DNA of 64,000 nt from an uncultured Gammaproteobacteria bacterium. Lineage in GTDB: Bacteria > Pseudomonadota > Gammaproteobacteria > Eutrophobiales > Eutrophobiaceae. The position numbers and the translations under genes were made by a program. The stretch covers positions 774,573 through 838,572 of the forward strand of contig CALSOP010000002.1 in assembly GCA_943788005.1 (NCBI GenBank), written 5' to 3'. The notes under the pieces are model-generated. The model ran no database searches and was not told the DNA's origin. It saw only the letters and a list, made by a program, of their open reading frames with translations. Below are positions 33,876-43,782 of the stretch, one piece after another (position 1 is the stretch's first letter; every line of letters starts with the position of its first letter).

Positions 33876-35701
33876 TTCCAATTCGTAACGCCTTATTTTT
33901 TATATTTGTTCTATGTTCACTGTCAGCCAATGCTGGTGAGATAAAGAACAAATTAAGCGATCTATTTTCATTTCAAGAGTCAGCCTCTTCTGATGAAATT
34001 CTGGATCCAGAGATAGCCTTTCTTGTTAGCGCTGAAGTTCTACCTGATGGGCAGTTGTATTTAAACTGGGATATTGAACCGGGATACTATCTTTATAAGA
34101 ATAAATTTTCGGCAGCGACTGATAATCCGGACATAAGCTTTAATAAGCTTCATTTTCCAGCCGGGAAAGTAAAAGAAGATCCTGCATTTGGGCAGGTCGA
34201 AGTCTATTACGGTCAGAACAACGCATCTGGACCGATTACGTTAAGCAGTACTAATCTCAAAGAATTCAAACTTAATGTTGCCTATCAAGGCTGCAAAGAA
34301 GACTCTGTTTGTTATCCACCGATTAAAAAATCGTTAGCTGTTTCTTTGCCCGCATCGTTTAATTTACAAGCGAGTGAAAATAGCTCAACTAATGAAACAT
34401 TACTCTCTGAACAAGATGCGATCACGAAAAAATTAAAAGATAAAAACCTGTTATTTAATATTATTTCTTTTTTCGGTTTTGGCTTATTGCTTTCTTTAAC
34501 ACCCTGTGTTTTCCCAATGATCCCTATTCTGTCGGGCATTATTGTTGGAGAGGGAAGTCGAATTACTCGAACAAGGGGCATCACACTTTCATTAAGTTAT
34601 GTCATTGCTATGGCATTAACCTATGCCGTACTCGGCATGATCGCTGGCTTATTTAGCCTTAACCTGCAAGCCGCTTCGCAAAATGTTTGGGTGTTAAGTT
34701 TATTTAGCGGTGTATTTGTTTTTCTTGCCCTGTCCATGTTTGGGTTTTATGAATTGCAATTACCATCAAGTTGGCACAGTAAGCTATCGCCCAAGCCCGC
34801 AGAAGCTAACCACGGCACCTTAAAAGGCGCTGCTGTCATGGGCGTATTATCGGCAATCATTGTGGGGCCCTGTGTTGCGCCACCATTAGCAGGCGCTTTG
34901 TTCTATATCAGCCAAACAGGCGATGCACTGTTAGGTGGCTTTGCCTTGTTTGCAATGGGACTCGGCTTTGGAGTGCCGTTATTAATTATTGGTGCTACCT
35001 CTGGTGAGTTGTTACCACGCGCAGGGGCCTGGATGGAATCCATCAAGCGACTCTTTGGTGTTGTTATGTTGGGTGTTGCGATATGGTTTCTGGAACGCGT
35101 ACTCCCGGAATCAATCGTTTTAATTCTTTGGGCTACTTTATTTATATCCACAGCGGTTTTTATCGGGACGCTGGATCGTATAGAGAATACAACCACACAA
35201 TGGCAGCGTTTATGGAAAGCACTGGGGTTAATCATGTTGGTTTATGGTGTTATCTTAATAGTCGCTGCCGCAAATGGTGGCGGAACCGTCTTAAAACCAT
35301 TTCCTCAACAATCTTATCAAACAACTGTAGAAACTTTACCATTTAATTATGTCGTCAGTCTTGAGGAGCTCGATAAGGAATTACAACAAGCAAAGAGTGA
35401 GGGCAAGCCTGTCATACTGGACTTCTATGCAGACTGGTGTGTCGTCTGCAAAGAAATGGAAACCTATACCTTTAGTGATCCTTCTGTGCGTGAAGGCTTA
35501 AAACAGTTTGTCTTGTTAAAGGTTGATGTCACTAAAAACAACGAGCTCGATAAAGCATTTTTAAAACAGTTTGATCTTTTTGGCCCGCCGGCAATTCTAT
35601 TTTTTAATACAAACAGCACAGAGATAAAGTCTCATCGTCTCGTCGGCTTCGTTAAGGCCAAACCCTTCCTAGAGCATCTTACCGAAGTGATTTCCTTATG
35701 A
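33872..35701 (+). CDS. dsbD: Thiol:disulfide interchange protein DsbD
   Basis: 609-residue inner-membrane electron shuttle from cytoplasmic thioredoxin to periplasmic DsbC, cytochrome maturation and other partners. Signal peptide (1-21), then the alpha domain with a Cys pair (QGCKEDSVCYPP). Eight-helix beta domain with the Cys of LTPCVFPMIPIL and VGPCVAPPLAG. C-terminal thioredoxin-like gamma domain has the C523-V-V-C526 site in ADWCVVCKEME. All three redox pairs are intact. Co-directional and overlapping with the next gene by 4 bp. Confidence 0.96.
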   Translation: MIPIRNALFFIFVLCSLSANAGEIKNKLSDLFSFQESASSDEILDPEIAFLVSAEVLPDGQLYLNWDIEPGYYLYKNKFSAATDNPDISFNKLHFPAGKVKEDPAFGQVEVYYGQNNASGPITLSSTNLKEFKLNVAYQGCKEDSVCYPPIKKSLAVSLPASFNLQASENSSTNETLLSEQDAITKKLKDKNLLFNIISFFGFGLLLSLTPCVFPMIPILSGIIVGEGSRITRTRGITLSLSYVIAMALTYAVLGMIAGLFSLNLQAASQNVWVLSLFSGVFVFLALSMFGFYELQLPSSWHSKLSPKPAEANHGTLKGAAVMGVLSAIIVGPCVAPPLAGALFYISQTGDALLGGFALFAMGLGFGVPLLIIGATSGELLPRAGAWMESIKRLFGVVMLGVAIWFLERVLPESIVLILWATLFISTAVFIGTLDRIENTTTQWQRLWKALGLIMLVYGVILIVAAANGGGTVLKPFPQQSYQTTVETLPFNYVVSLEELDKELQQAKSEGKPVILDFYADWCVVCKEMETYTFSDPSVREGLKQFVLLKVDVTKNNELDKAFLKQFDLFGPPAILFFNTNSTEIKSHRLVGFVKAKPFLEHLTEVISL

Positions 35702-36264
35702 AGCAATGGCAATTAATATTTGCTGTGCTTATTGTCGCACTAATGTCAGCTTTTGGTGGTTACCAGTTGCATCAATATTTTAAGAACGACAAGAAATCTG
35801 AGGTGGTGAAGACGGTACATAATCCGATTGCACCTGAGAGCGTCATTGGTACAACAGTTGAAGACTTCAGTTTATCTGACTCAAATGGTGAGCTACGCAG
35901 TTTATCCGAATGGAAAAACAAAGTAATAGTTTTAAACTTTTGGGCTACCTGGTGTGCGCCATGCCGTGAAGAAATCCCTGCCTTTGTCGAACTTCAACAG
36001 CACTACCAAAGCAAAGGATTACAGTTTATTGGGATCGCATTACAACAAGCCGAAGAAGTCCGTGGCTTTATGGAAGAGTTTAATGTTAACTATCCTTCTC
36101 TAGTGGGTGGAGATGAAGTAATCCAGGCCGCAAAACGACTGGGCAACGATATTGGCGCCTTGCCATACACTGTTATCATTGATACCCGCGGTGAAATTGT
36201 TTTTACAAGACGCGGGCCCCTATCAAAAAGTGATGCCGAATTGGTCATAAAAACTCTCCTTTAA
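35698..36264 (+). CDS. TlpA/ResA-type membrane-anchored thioredoxin
   Basis: 188-residue thiol-disulfide oxidoreductase. An N-terminal anchor helix (about 6-26) is followed by an AhpC/TSA-Redoxin domain with the active site W-C86-A-P-C89 (FWATWCAPCREEIPAF) and the cis-Pro motif GALPYTVIID. The anchor with periplasmic domain suggests it receives electrons from DsbD encoded just upstream, with which it overlaps by 4 bp. Partners could be cytochrome c maturation or other periplasmic thiols, but no ccm genes are in the window. Confidence 0.88.
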   Translation: MKQWQLIFAVLIVALMSAFGGYQLHQYFKNDKKSEVVKTVHNPIAPESVIGTTVEDFSLSDSNGELRSLSEWKNKVIVLNFWATWCAPCREEIPAFVELQQHYQSKGLQFIGIALQQAEEVRGFMEEFNVNYPSLVGGDEVIQAAKRLGNDIGALPYTVIIDTRGEIVFTRRGPLSKSDAELVIKTLL

Positions 36265-36367
36265 ACACGAAAATTCTTAATAACAGGTTCGTATTCCCTT
36301 TAAAATACTGTTAACATCCATAAAAAAGCGTCTAAAATCGTTAAAACGTACTTTTTAGGGGAATGTT

Positions 36368-36805
36368 TTGAAGTTTCTTGTATTACATGGTCCAAATCTC
36401 AACCTTTTAGGAGAGCGTGAGCCTGAAGTTTATGGCACCACAACCTTAGCCGAGATCGATGCGAAATTGAGCGATTTGGCCAAGAATAAGGGTCATGAAC
36501 TATCAACATTTCAAAGTAACGCAGAACATGCGTTGATTGACCAGATTCATGCAGCTAAAAAGTCAGGCATTGACTTTATTTTAATCAACCCAGGCGCTTT
36601 CACCCATACCAGTATTGCGATACGTGATGCTATGTTGGGAACACAGCTGCCTTTTATCGAGATTCACCTTTCAAACGTATTTTCACGCGAGGAATTTAGA
36701 CAACACTCATTTTTATCCGATATCGCTGTTGCGGTTATTAGTGGTCTTGGTGCCTATGGTTATGAACTTGCTCTGCTAGGTGCAGAGCGTCACTTACAAC
36801 AATAA
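36368..36805 (+). CDS. aroQ: 3-dehydroquinate dehydratase, type II
   Basis: 145-residue dodecameric shikimate-pathway enzyme (3-dehydroquinate to 3-dehydroshikimate). The signature near the start is [19 protein letters not shown] with the catalytic Tyr. [19 protein letters not shown] and [18 protein letters not shown] are the substrate-binding blocks. The start is a TTG with GGGGAA upstream. Position directly before accB-accC is conserved in many gammaproteobacteria. Confidence 0.96.
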   Translation: MKFLVLHGPNLNLLGEREPEVYGTTTLAEIDAKLSDLAKNKGHELSTFQSNAEHALIDQIHAAKKSGIDFILINPGAFTHTSIAIRDAMLGTQLPFIEIHLSNVFSREEFRQHSFLSDIAVAVISGLGAYGYELALLGAERHLQQ

Positions 36806-36822
36806 ATAGAAGTAAATTTAGA

Positions 36823-37302
36823 ATGGATATCAGAAAAGTAAAAAAATTAATCGAACTACTAGAAGAGTCTGGCATAGCAGAAATTGAAATTCATGAAGGT
36901 GAAGAGTCCGTACGTATAAGTCGTGGCTCAACAATTGCCCCTGCTCAAACAATGGTTAATTTACCTCAGGCTCAAACAGCGCCTGTTTTACAAACGAATG
37001 AACCAAAAAAATCGAATCTAGCTGCAGATGAAAGCACGCCAAGCGACAATTATGCAGACCAAGGCCATGTTGTTACCTCGCCGATGGTGGGTATTTTTTA
37101 CCTGTCTCCATCACCTGAGGAACCAGAGTTTGTTAGTAGAGGACAAAATGTCAAGGCAGGTGAGATCCTCTGCATCATCGAAGCGATGAAGATCATGAAT
37201 CAAATCGAATCTGATGCGAGCGGCAAGTTGGTCAGGACATTAGTCGAGAATGGTGAAGCAGTCGAGTATGGCCAGCCACTATTCATTATTGACCCTTCTT
37301 AA
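36823..37302 (+). CDS. accB: Biotin carboxyl carrier protein of acetyl-CoA carboxylase
   Basis: 159-residue carrier that bears biotin for the first step of fatty acid synthesis. N-terminal dimerisation helix (1-35), Ala/Pro/Gln-rich linker (35-80), and C-terminal biotinyl domain (81-159) with the biotinylated Lys123 in EAMKIMN and the thumb region (GIFYLSPSPEEPEF). It lies 17 bp after aroQ. Between it and accC is a weak hairpin with a T run (37311-37334) that could tune accC levels. Confidence 0.96.
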   Translation: MDIRKVKKLIELLEESGIAEIEIHEGEESVRISRGSTIAPAQTMVNLPQAQTAPVLQTNEPKKSNLAADESTPSDNYADQGHVVTSPMVGIFYLSPSPEEPEFVSRGQNVKAGEILCIIEAMKIMNQIESDASGKLVRTLVENGEAVEYGQPLFIIDPS

Positions 37303-37363
37303 GTCATAAGCACACCCTTAAAACGGGTTTTTCATAAAAGAATTTAATAGAGCATTTTTATTC

Positions 37364-38707
37364 ATGTTAGAAAAAGTTGTTATTGCAAACCGGGGCGAGA
37401 TAGCGCTTCGAATTCTCCGAGCATGTAAAGAACTAGGCATTAAAACAGTTGCCGTCTATTCAGAGGCAGATCATGATCAGAAGCACGTTTTCCTTTCCGA
37501 TGAATCTGTTTGTATCGGACCTGCTGCCTCGATAGATAGTTATCTAAACATACCAGCTGTTATCAGCGCGGCAGAGGTTACCGATGCTGTCGCAATACAT
37601 CCGGGTTATGGTTTTCTCTCGGAGAATGCAGACTTTGCCGAACGGGTAGAACAAAGCGGTTTTGTATTTATTGGCCCGAAGGCAGAAACGATTCGCTTAA
37701 TGGGAGACAAGGTTTCTGCAATCAAGGCAATGAAGAAAGCCGGCATCCCTTGTGTGCCCGGTTCCGATGGTCCCTTAGGTGACGACCCGGTTAAGTTAAA
37801 AAAGACGGCAAAAGAAATAGGTTATCCCGTTATCATCAAGGCTTCAGGTGGTGGTGGTGGCCGAGGCATGCGCGTTGTCCATAGTGAGGCAAGCTTAATC
37901 AAGTCAATAACATTAACACGTGCCGAAGCGGCTTCTGCATTTGGTAATGATATGGTCTACATGGAAAAGTTTCTTGAGCATCCGCGTCATATAGAAATTC
38001 AGATTCTTGCAGATGAGCATGGCAATGTTATTTATCTCGGTGAGCGTGACTGTTCCATGCAACGACGACATCAAAAGGTGATAGAAGAAGCACCCGCTCC
38101 CGGATTAGACGCGGCAACCAGAAAGAAAATCGGCGAACGTTGTGTTGAAGCGTGTAAAGCAATCTCCTATCGTGGCGCAGGTACATTTGAGTTTCTCTAT
38201 GAAAATGGTGAGTTTTATTTCATCGAGATGAATACTCGAGTTCAAGTAGAACATCCGGTAACAGAGATGATTACCGGTGTTGATATTGTTAAAGAGCAAT
38301 TACATATCGCTAATGGCGAGCCATTAAATTATAAGCAAGATGACATTAAGATAAATGGACACGCGATCGAATGCCGTCTTAATGCCGAAGATCCGGTAAA
38401 TTTTATGCCATCTCCTGGTACCATCGAGCATTATCATGCGCCAGGTGGTTTTGGTATTCGCGTGGACACCCATGTTTATCAGGGATATAAGGTTCCACCT
38501 CATTATGATTCTATGATCGGCAAATTAATTGCCCATGCCGAAACCAGAGAATTAGCAATAGCACGATTATCAATGGCCTTATCAGAGATCGTTATCGATG
38601 GTATTAAGACCAATATTCCTTTACACCAGGATCTGATTCAGGACACAGCTTTTATGGCGGGCGGCACAGATATTCATTATCTGGAGAGTAAACTCGGAAT
38701 CAAATAA
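37364..38707 (+). CDS. accC: Biotin carboxylase of acetyl-CoA carboxylase
   Basis: 447-residue ATP-grasp enzyme that carboxylates biotin on AccB using bicarbonate. N-terminal block [21 protein letters not shown]-grasp glycine loop [15 protein letters not shown], biotin-carboxylase signature [19 protein letters not shown], and catalytic region [14 protein letters not shown]. Length is standard. It uses bicarbonate, for which the carbonic anhydrase-SulP module elsewhere in the window could be a source. Its TAA stop overlaps the prmA ATG. Confidence 0.97.
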   Translation: MLEKVVIANRGEIALRILRACKELGIKTVAVYSEADHDQKHVFLSDESVCIGPAASIDSYLNIPAVISAAEVTDAVAIHPGYGFLSENADFAERVEQSGFVFIGPKAETIRLMGDKVSAIKAMKKAGIPCVPGSDGPLGDDPVKLKKTAKEIGYPVIIKASGGGGGRGMRVVHSEASLIKSITLTRAEAASAFGNDMVYMEKFLEHPRHIEIQILADEHGNVIYLGERDCSMQRRHQKVIEEAPAPGLDAATRKKIGERCVEACKAISYRGAGTFEFLYENGEFYFIEMNTRVQVEHPVTEMITGVDIVKEQLHIANGEPLNYKQDDIKINGHAIECRLNAEDPVNFMPSPGTIEHYHAPGGFGIRVDTHVYQGYKVPPHYDSMIGKLIAHAETRELAIARLSMALSEIVIDGIKTNIPLHQDLIQDTAFMAGGTDIHYLESKLGIK

Positions 38708-39621
38708 TGGCCTGGCTTCAACTTGAACTTGAAACAAATCAAACTCAAGCTGAAGAGCTCTCGGAATTACTAGAACAATTTGGCGCTGTCTCTGTTTCGT
38801 TAACAGCGTCTAGTGCTGAGCCTTTGTTCGATACTCAAGGTCAAGACGAGAAAACGGAAGAAAACCAGAGCGAAAATAATAACAAAAAGCTCTGGCAGAA
38901 GACGCGTGTGATGGCTTTGCTTCACCCTGATTCTGATCTCGATATTATGCTGGTTTGTTTGCGTGACCGTATTGGCGCTGACAATATTTATCAACATAAA
39001 ATTGAATTATTGAAAGATAAAGATTGGGTTGGCGAGTTTAAAGCTGAGCACCAACCATTGTACTTTTCAGATCGGGTTTGTATTTCTCTAAGCTGGTGTG
39101 ATCAACCTGATAATAATATTCCAACTTTGATCCTTGATCCTGGATTAGCCTTTGGTACCGGCGCACATCCAACAACTTCATTATGTATCGAATGGCTAGC
39201 TGAGAACGATCTGTCAAATAAGGTAGTGATTGATTATGGCTGTGGCTCAGGAATTCTGGCAATGGTTGCCGCTCTTCTGGGCGCAAGAGAAGTGTATGCA
39301 GTTGATATAGACAATCAGGCTCTACAAGCTGCGAAAGGCAATATAGACAGAAACAAGCTGACCGAAAAAATCGTAGTAAACCATGTTGATGATGTCGCCC
39401 TTCCTGTTGCAGATATCTTGATTGCAAATATATTGATGAACCCCTTGAAAGAATTAGTTAGTAAATTTTCTGAAATAACCAGGGCTGAAGGGGATATCAT
39501 TTTGTCCGGATTACTTCATGTCCAAGCGGAAGAATGCTTGGACGCGTATAGCGCATGTTTTAATATGGATGAACCTGTCTTTAATTCAGAGTGGGCGCGC
39601 TTACATGGTATTAAAAAGTAA
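38707..39621 (+). CDS. prmA: Ribosomal protein L11 methyltransferase
   Basis: 304-residue enzyme that trimethylates L11. The N-terminal substrate-recognition domain (1-60, WLQLELETNQTQAEELSELLEQFGAVSV) is followed by a linker. The class I methyltransferase core then starts at LILDPGLAFGTGAHPTTSLCIEWL with SAM motif VIDYGCGSGILAMVAALLGA and NILMNPL for catalysis. Order accC-prmA with one-base overlap is conserved. Its stop overlaps the next gene start in the same manner. Confidence 0.95.
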   Translation: MAWLQLELETNQTQAEELSELLEQFGAVSVSLTASSAEPLFDTQGQDEKTEENQSENNNKKLWQKTRVMALLHPDSDLDIMLVCLRDRIGADNIYQHKIELLKDKDWVGEFKAEHQPLYFSDRVCISLSWCDQPDNNIPTLILDPGLAFGTGAHPTTSLCIEWLAENDLSNKVVIDYGCGSGILAMVAALLGAREVYAVDIDNQALQAAKGNIDRNKLTEKIVVNHVDDVALPVADILIANILMNPLKELVSKFSEITRAEGDIILSGLLHVQAEECLDAYSACFNMDEPVFNSEWARLHGIKK

Positions 39622-40004
39622 TGTTTACAATTTGTCCTAAATGCTCAAAACAATTTCGACTTTATGCAGAACATATTGCTGCTGCTTCCGGACAGGTTCG
39701 TTGTGGTTTTTGTAATGCACTGTTCAATGCTCTGGATCATTTGCACGATGAGCCATTATCAAATGAAACGATCAGCAAAATTATTCAGCCTGAACCTGAG
39801 CAAGAACGAGTAATAGAGCCCGAGACTAATAGCCCAAAGCATGATGAATCAGAACTTATTGAGCCTGAGAACAATGTATTAAGCTCGCTTGGCGAAGGTG
39901 ATAGTGAGCAACTACTTGAAAAAGAGCCAGAATTCGATATCCCAAATTATGATGAACCTGAAATAGTAAGTCCTCCAGATAATGGTTTATCTAAATACAA
40001 TTGA
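39621..40004 (+). CDS. N-terminal part of a frameshifted zinc-ribbon/DUF3426 protein
   Basis: 127 residues: a zinc-ribbon of the MJ0042 type (CPKCSKQFRLYAEHIAAASGQVRCGFC, Cys-X2-Cys...Cys-X2-Cys) followed by an acidic Glu/Pro-rich linker. It ends at tandem stops (TGA TGA) after SKYN. The remaining linker, membrane helix and DUF3426 domain continue at once in the next frame (39982-40788). DUF3426 proteins normally have ribbon, linker, TM and DUF3426 in one chain, so this is one gene with a +1 or -2 frame change. ATG overlaps the prmA stop (TAATG). Confidence 0.75.
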   Translation: MFTICPKCSKQFRLYAEHIAAASGQVRCGFCNALFNALDHLHDEPLSNETISKIIQPEPEQERVIEPETNSPKHDESELIEPENNVLSSLGEGDSEQLLEKEPEFDIPNYDEPEIVSPPDNGLSKYN

Positions 40005-40788
40005 TGAAGGTAATAGTGAAAAAATAAACGCGGGCGGTGATCCGGCAATAATTTCAGAGCCAGAACAGCACGAAGAACTTCAGCCTGATGAAGATCTAAT
40101 CATTTCAAGCAATACAGAAAATAGTGAACTTGAGTTCGACACGGCCATACATGAAATTGGTGCTGATGTGGCTGTTGAAGCAAATAAAGCACAAATTAAG
40201 GACGAAGAGCACGAGGAAGATGTGCTGGGCCTGATTGAATCAGAAGACAGAGAAACGCATTATCATTTTCCTGATGCAGATGAAGTTTTATCAGAAGAAC
40301 CGAGAAAACGACGGTGGATACCGACCTTTTTTTGGTCTAGCGCTTGTTTTGTAGCGCTGATGGGCATTACCTTGCAGTTAGTCTGGTTTAATCGTGATCT
40401 GGTTTCGATGAAATACCCGCAATTAACACCCTTTATTAAGCAAGTTTGCAATGAACTTGATTGTAGAATTTTACGTCATCGAGATACCCAGGCCATAAAG
40501 TTAGTGAATCGTGATGTGCGCTTGCATCCGAACTATCAAGATACATTATTGGTTAACGCTACAATTAATAATGAGCTGTCTGTTCGCCAACCATACCCGC
40601 GAGTTCAACTTACTCTGTTTGATACTTCCGGTGCTTTATTAGGTCATAGAAAATTTATCCCTAGTGATTATCTTGATGAAAGTATTGATCTGGATGAAGG
40701 TATGCCAATCAATATTCCGGTACATTTTGTGCTTGAAGTAAGCGGTCCAACTGCGGGTGCAGTTAGTTTTGAATTTAGGTTCCTTTGA
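39982..40788 (+). CDS. C-terminal part of the frameshifted DUF3426 protein
   Basis: 268 residues, continuing the acidic linker (repeats like EGNSEKI and EGDSEQL match the first part), then a transmembrane helix (about 112-134, PTFFWSSACFVALMGITLQLVWF) and the DUF3426 domain (VCNELDCRILRHRDTQAIKLVNRDVRLHP...). The open frame begins at an internal ATG that lacks a Shine-Dalgarno. The break lies within a duplicated stretch, which invites polymerase slippage or misassembly. A sequencing error is as likely as a real lesion. Confidence 0.75.
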   Translation: MVYLNTIDEGNSEKINAGGDPAIISEPEQHEELQPDEDLIISSNTENSELEFDTAIHEIGADVAVEANKAQIKDEEHEEDVLGLIESEDRETHYHFPDADEVLSEEPRKRRWIPTFFWSSACFVALMGITLQLVWFNRDLVSMKYPQLTPFIKQVCNELDCRILRHRDTQAIKLVNRDVRLHPNYQDTLLVNATINNELSVRQPYPRVQLTLFDTSGALLGHRKFIPSDYLDESIDLDEGMPINIPVHFVLEVSGPTAGAVSFEFRFL

Positions 40789-40908
40789 AAAGTAACTGAT
40801 TTTGTTCAGCAAAAATAAGCTGCTTTCATAGATAAAAATTAACCGTTATCATAAGTCATAAAAATAATTCGTTTTACCCATTCTTGTAATTTATAGCGTA
40901 GTTGTTTC

Positions 40909-41886
40909 ATGTTTATAGGGTCCCATAGACTTAAAAATAATCTGCTGCTTGCTCCCATGGCAGGCGTTACTGATCAGCCTTTCCGACTTCTGTGTCGGGA
41001 ACTGGGTGCAGGCCTTGTCATCTCGGAAATGATCACATCAAACCCTGCTTTATTCCATACAAGAAAGACACAGCTTCGTTTAATGAATAAAGGCGAGCCA
41101 GAGCCAAGAGCAGTACAAATTGCTGGGGCAGTACCAAAACAAATGGCAGAAGCGGCGGTGTTTAATGTTCAACATGGTGCAGAGATAATTGATATCAATA
41201 TGGGTTGTCCTGCAAAGAAAGTGTGCAATCTAATGGCTGGTTCAGCATTATTAAGAGACGAGCAGCTCGTTGCAGATATCCTTGAGTCAGTTGTGAACGC
41301 AGTTTCTGTCCCGGTGACGCTGAAGATAAGAACCGGTTGGGATAAAGAAAATCGTAATGCCTTAAACATCGCTAATATCGCTGAATCTTCAGGTATTCAG
41401 GCGCTTACCGTCCATGGCCGTACTCGGGCGTGTGCGTTTACAGGCGTTGCTGAACATGAGACTGCGGGAGAAATAAAGACTCGCGTAAATATTCCGGTAA
41501 TAGCTAATGGGGATATTACAACGCCTGAGATAGCGGCTGAAATACTAAAGACTTATGCGGTCGATGGCATAATGATTGGGCGAGCAGCACAGGGAAATCC
41601 ATGGATATTTCGCGAGATAAATCATTATCTGGAAACCGGCGAAACACTCGGCTCACCCAGCTCAATAGAAGTAAGTCGTACATTGATCAGTCATGTACAA
41701 CATCTGCATCGGTTTTATGGGGAAGTTCAAGGCGTTCGCATTGCGCGTAAACACATCGCCTGGTATTGCAAGCAACAACATAACGCGAATGCATTCCGCG
41801 GCGTAATTAATCGTATTGAAGAACCAAAGGAACAGCTAGACGTTATAAAAAATTATTTTGAAGGGCAAGAAACATTAGCAGCATGA
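40909..41886 (+). CDS. dusB: tRNA-dihydrouridine synthase B
   Basis: 325-residue flavoenzyme reducing uridine at tRNA position 17. TIM barrel begins LKNNLLLAPMAGVTDQPFRLL. Catalytic Cys is in INMGCPAKKVC, the FMN phosphate loop in GIMIGRAAQGNPWIF, and RTGWDKENRNA precedes it. The start at 40909 matches the family start (M.IG...L.N.LLLAPMAG). dusB-fis is a classic gammaproteobacterial operon in which fis expression depends on the dusB leader. Stop and fis start overlap (ATGA). Confidence 0.95.
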   Translation: MFIGSHRLKNNLLLAPMAGVTDQPFRLLCRELGAGLVISEMITSNPALFHTRKTQLRLMNKGEPEPRAVQIAGAVPKQMAEAAVFNVQHGAEIIDINMGCPAKKVCNLMAGSALLRDEQLVADILESVVNAVSVPVTLKIRTGWDKENRNALNIANIAESSGIQALTVHGRTRACAFTGVAEHETAGEIKTRVNIPVIANGDITTPEIAAEILKTYAVDGIMIGRAAQGNPWIFREINHYLETGETLGSPSSIEVSRTLISHVQHLHRFYGEVQGVRIARKHIAWYCKQQHNANAFRGVINRIEEPKEQLDVIKNYFEGQETLAA

Positions 41887-42164
41887 TAAAAACAAAACTA
41901 AGAAAACAAACGGCACATGACCGCGGTGAAACACCAGAAAAGTGTTTGGCAGATAACGTACAAAGAGCTATGGAAGCCTATTTTGAAGATCTTGATGGGC
42001 ATGAAGCAAGTAATCTTCATGGATTGTTCTTAGAAGAAGTGGAAAAACCATTCTTCGATGTCGTTATGAAATATACGCAGGGAAATATAACCCATGCCGC
42101 GAAAATACTTGGTCTAAATAGAGTGACCTTACGTAGTCGATTAAAAAAGTACGGATTGGATTAA
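41883..42164 (+). CDS. fis: Nucleoid-associated DNA-binding protein Fis
   Basis: 93-residue dimeric DNA-bending regulator of growth genes. The C-terminal HTH is clear ([26 protein letters not shown]), with the [14 protein letters not shown] block diagnostic for Fis. The N-terminal arm is slightly divergent and basic. It overlaps dusB by 4 bp. A hairpin with CCATTC-ATTC-GAATGG lies between it and purH. Confidence 0.95.
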   Translation: MIKTKLRKQTAHDRGETPEKCLADNVQRAMEAYFEDLDGHEASNLHGLFLEEVEKPFFDVVMKYTQGNITHAAKILGLNRVTLRSRLKKYGLD

Positions 42165-42219
42165 TATATTAACCACCTCCATTCATTCGAATGGGTGCTA
42201 CCGAGAGGAAATTTGTGTT

Positions 42220-43782
42220 ATGCCAACAGTAAAACGTGCGCTGGTCAGCGTATCTGATAAGTCTGGAGTTGTTGAACTATGTAAGGGGTTAAATGAACTT
42301 GGCATTGGTATACTCTCGACAGGCGGGACAGCAAAATTATTAGCTGACAATAATATTGATGTGGTTGAGGTCTCAGACTACACCGGTTTTCCCGAGATGA
42401 TGGATGGTCGGGTCAAAACGCTTCATCCCCGAATTCATGGCGGTTTATTAGGCAGGCGTGGAACGGATGATGCGGTTATGCAAGAGCACGATATTGATGG
42501 CATCGATCTGGTCGTTGTGAATTTATATCCTTTTGAGCAAACAGTAAGCAAGCCCGATTGTACTTTGACAGATGCGATAGAAAATATTGATATTGGCGGT
42601 CCTGCTATGTTGCGATCAGCGGCAAAAAATCATGCTTCGGTCACCGTTATTGTTGATGTAGCAGATTACGATGTTGTGTTAAAAGAAATCAAAGAAAACA
42701 ATGCGAGCGTAAGTGATGAAACCCGATTTCGCTTGGCACAAAAAGTATTCGCGCACACAGCAAACTACGATGCAAATGTCTCAAATTACCTGGGCGCACT
42801 TGATGAAGCAAAACAGCCTATAGATTTCCCGCTTACGTACTCTACGCAATTTAAAAAACGACAAGAATTACGCTATGGAGAAAATCCACATCAATCAGCA
42901 GCGTTTTATACCGAGCCAAATCCGCCAGCAGGCACATTGGCTAGCGCGAAACAAATTCAGGGCAAAGAACTTTCCTATAATAATATTGCTGATACAGATG
43001 CTGCATTGGAATGCGTGCTGTCATTCAAGGAAACAGCGTGTGTAATAGTTAAACATGCAAATCCTTGCGGCGTTGCCATTGGCAGTTCTGTGCTCGAAGC
43101 CTACGAACGAGCTTATGCTACTGACCCCACCTCAGCCTTTGGTGGCATCATTGCTTTCAATAAAGAGCTAGATGCTGAAACAGCAAAAGCGATAGTTGAA
43201 AGACAGTTTGTAGAAGTCATTATTGCACCAAGCATTGCGCCTGCATGCATTGAAATAATAGCCAGCAAGAAAGGTGTGCGCTTATTAGAAGCGGGAAAGC
43301 GAGAAGGCGTAATTCAACAACTGAACATGAAACGCGTTAGCGGCGGTTTGTTAGTGCAGGACAACGACCAGGGCATAATAACAAAAGAAGGCCTTAAAGT
43401 GGTGACGAAGAGAGCGCCAAGCGGACAGGAAATTAGCGATCTAATTTTCGCCTGGCATGTTGTTAAATACGTTAAATCAAATGCAATCATCTACGCAAAG
43501 AATAACCAAACTATAGGTATTGGAGCCGGACAGATGAGCCGAGTCTATAGTGCACGCATTGCTGCAATAAAAGCGGCAGACGAAAAGTTGGAAGTGGCAG
43601 GTTCGGTAATGGCGTCAGATGCCTTCTTCCCATTTCGTGATGGCCTGGATTCAGCCGCTGAGGTTGGCGTTAAGGCAGTCATTCAGCCAGGTGGCTCCAT
43701 GCGTGATGATGAAGTTATTGCTGCAGCGGACGAACATGATATAGCCATGGTGTTTACTGGTATCAGACACTTTTTACATTGA
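42220..43782 (+). CDS. purH: Bifunctional AICAR formyltransferase / IMP cyclohydrolase
   Basis: 520-residue enzyme of the last two steps to IMP. N-terminal MGS-like cyclohydrolase domain (1-145, [35 protein letters not shown]) and C-terminal AICAR transformylase domain (about 200-520) with [14 protein letters not shown], the catalytic Lys-His pair in [15 protein letters not shown], and [15 protein letters not shown]. Shine-Dalgarno GAGAGGAAAT. Stop overlaps the purD ATG (TGATG). Confidence 0.97.
   Translation: MPTVKRALVSVSDKSGVVELCKGLNELGIGILSTGGTAKLLADNNIDVVEVSDYTGFPEMMDGRVKTLHPRIHGGLLGRRGTDDAVMQEHDIDGIDLVVVNLYPFEQTVSKPDCTLTDAIENIDIGGPAMLRSAAKNHASVTVIVDVADYDVVLKEIKENNASVSDETRFRLAQKVFAHTANYDANVSNYLGALDEAKQPIDFPLTYSTQFKKRQELRYGENPHQSAAFYTEPNPPAGTLASAKQIQGKELSYNNIADTDAALECVLSFKETACVIVKHANPCGVAIGSSVLEAYERAYATDPTSAFGGIIAFNKELDAETAKAIVERQFVEVIIAPSIAPACIEIIASKKGVRLLEAGKREGVIQQLNMKRVSGGLLVQDNDQGIITKEGLKVVTKRAPSGQEISDLIFAWHVVKYVKSNAIIYAKNNQTIGIGAGQMSRVYSARIAAIKAADEKLEVAGSVMASDAFFPFRDGLDSAAEVGVKAVIQPGGSMRDDEVIAAADEHDIAMVFTGIRHFLH

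Noticed and set aside
37311..37334. Weak hairpin with T run between accB and accC as a true terminator
   Set aside because: Stem of about four GC pairs only; accB-accC are a known operon, so at most it tunes readthrough.
42174..42197. Hairpin CCATTC-ATTC-GAATGG between fis and purH as an attenuator or terminator
   Set aside because: Stem is only 6 bp with a bulge and no T run; purH has a normal Shine-Dalgarno after it.
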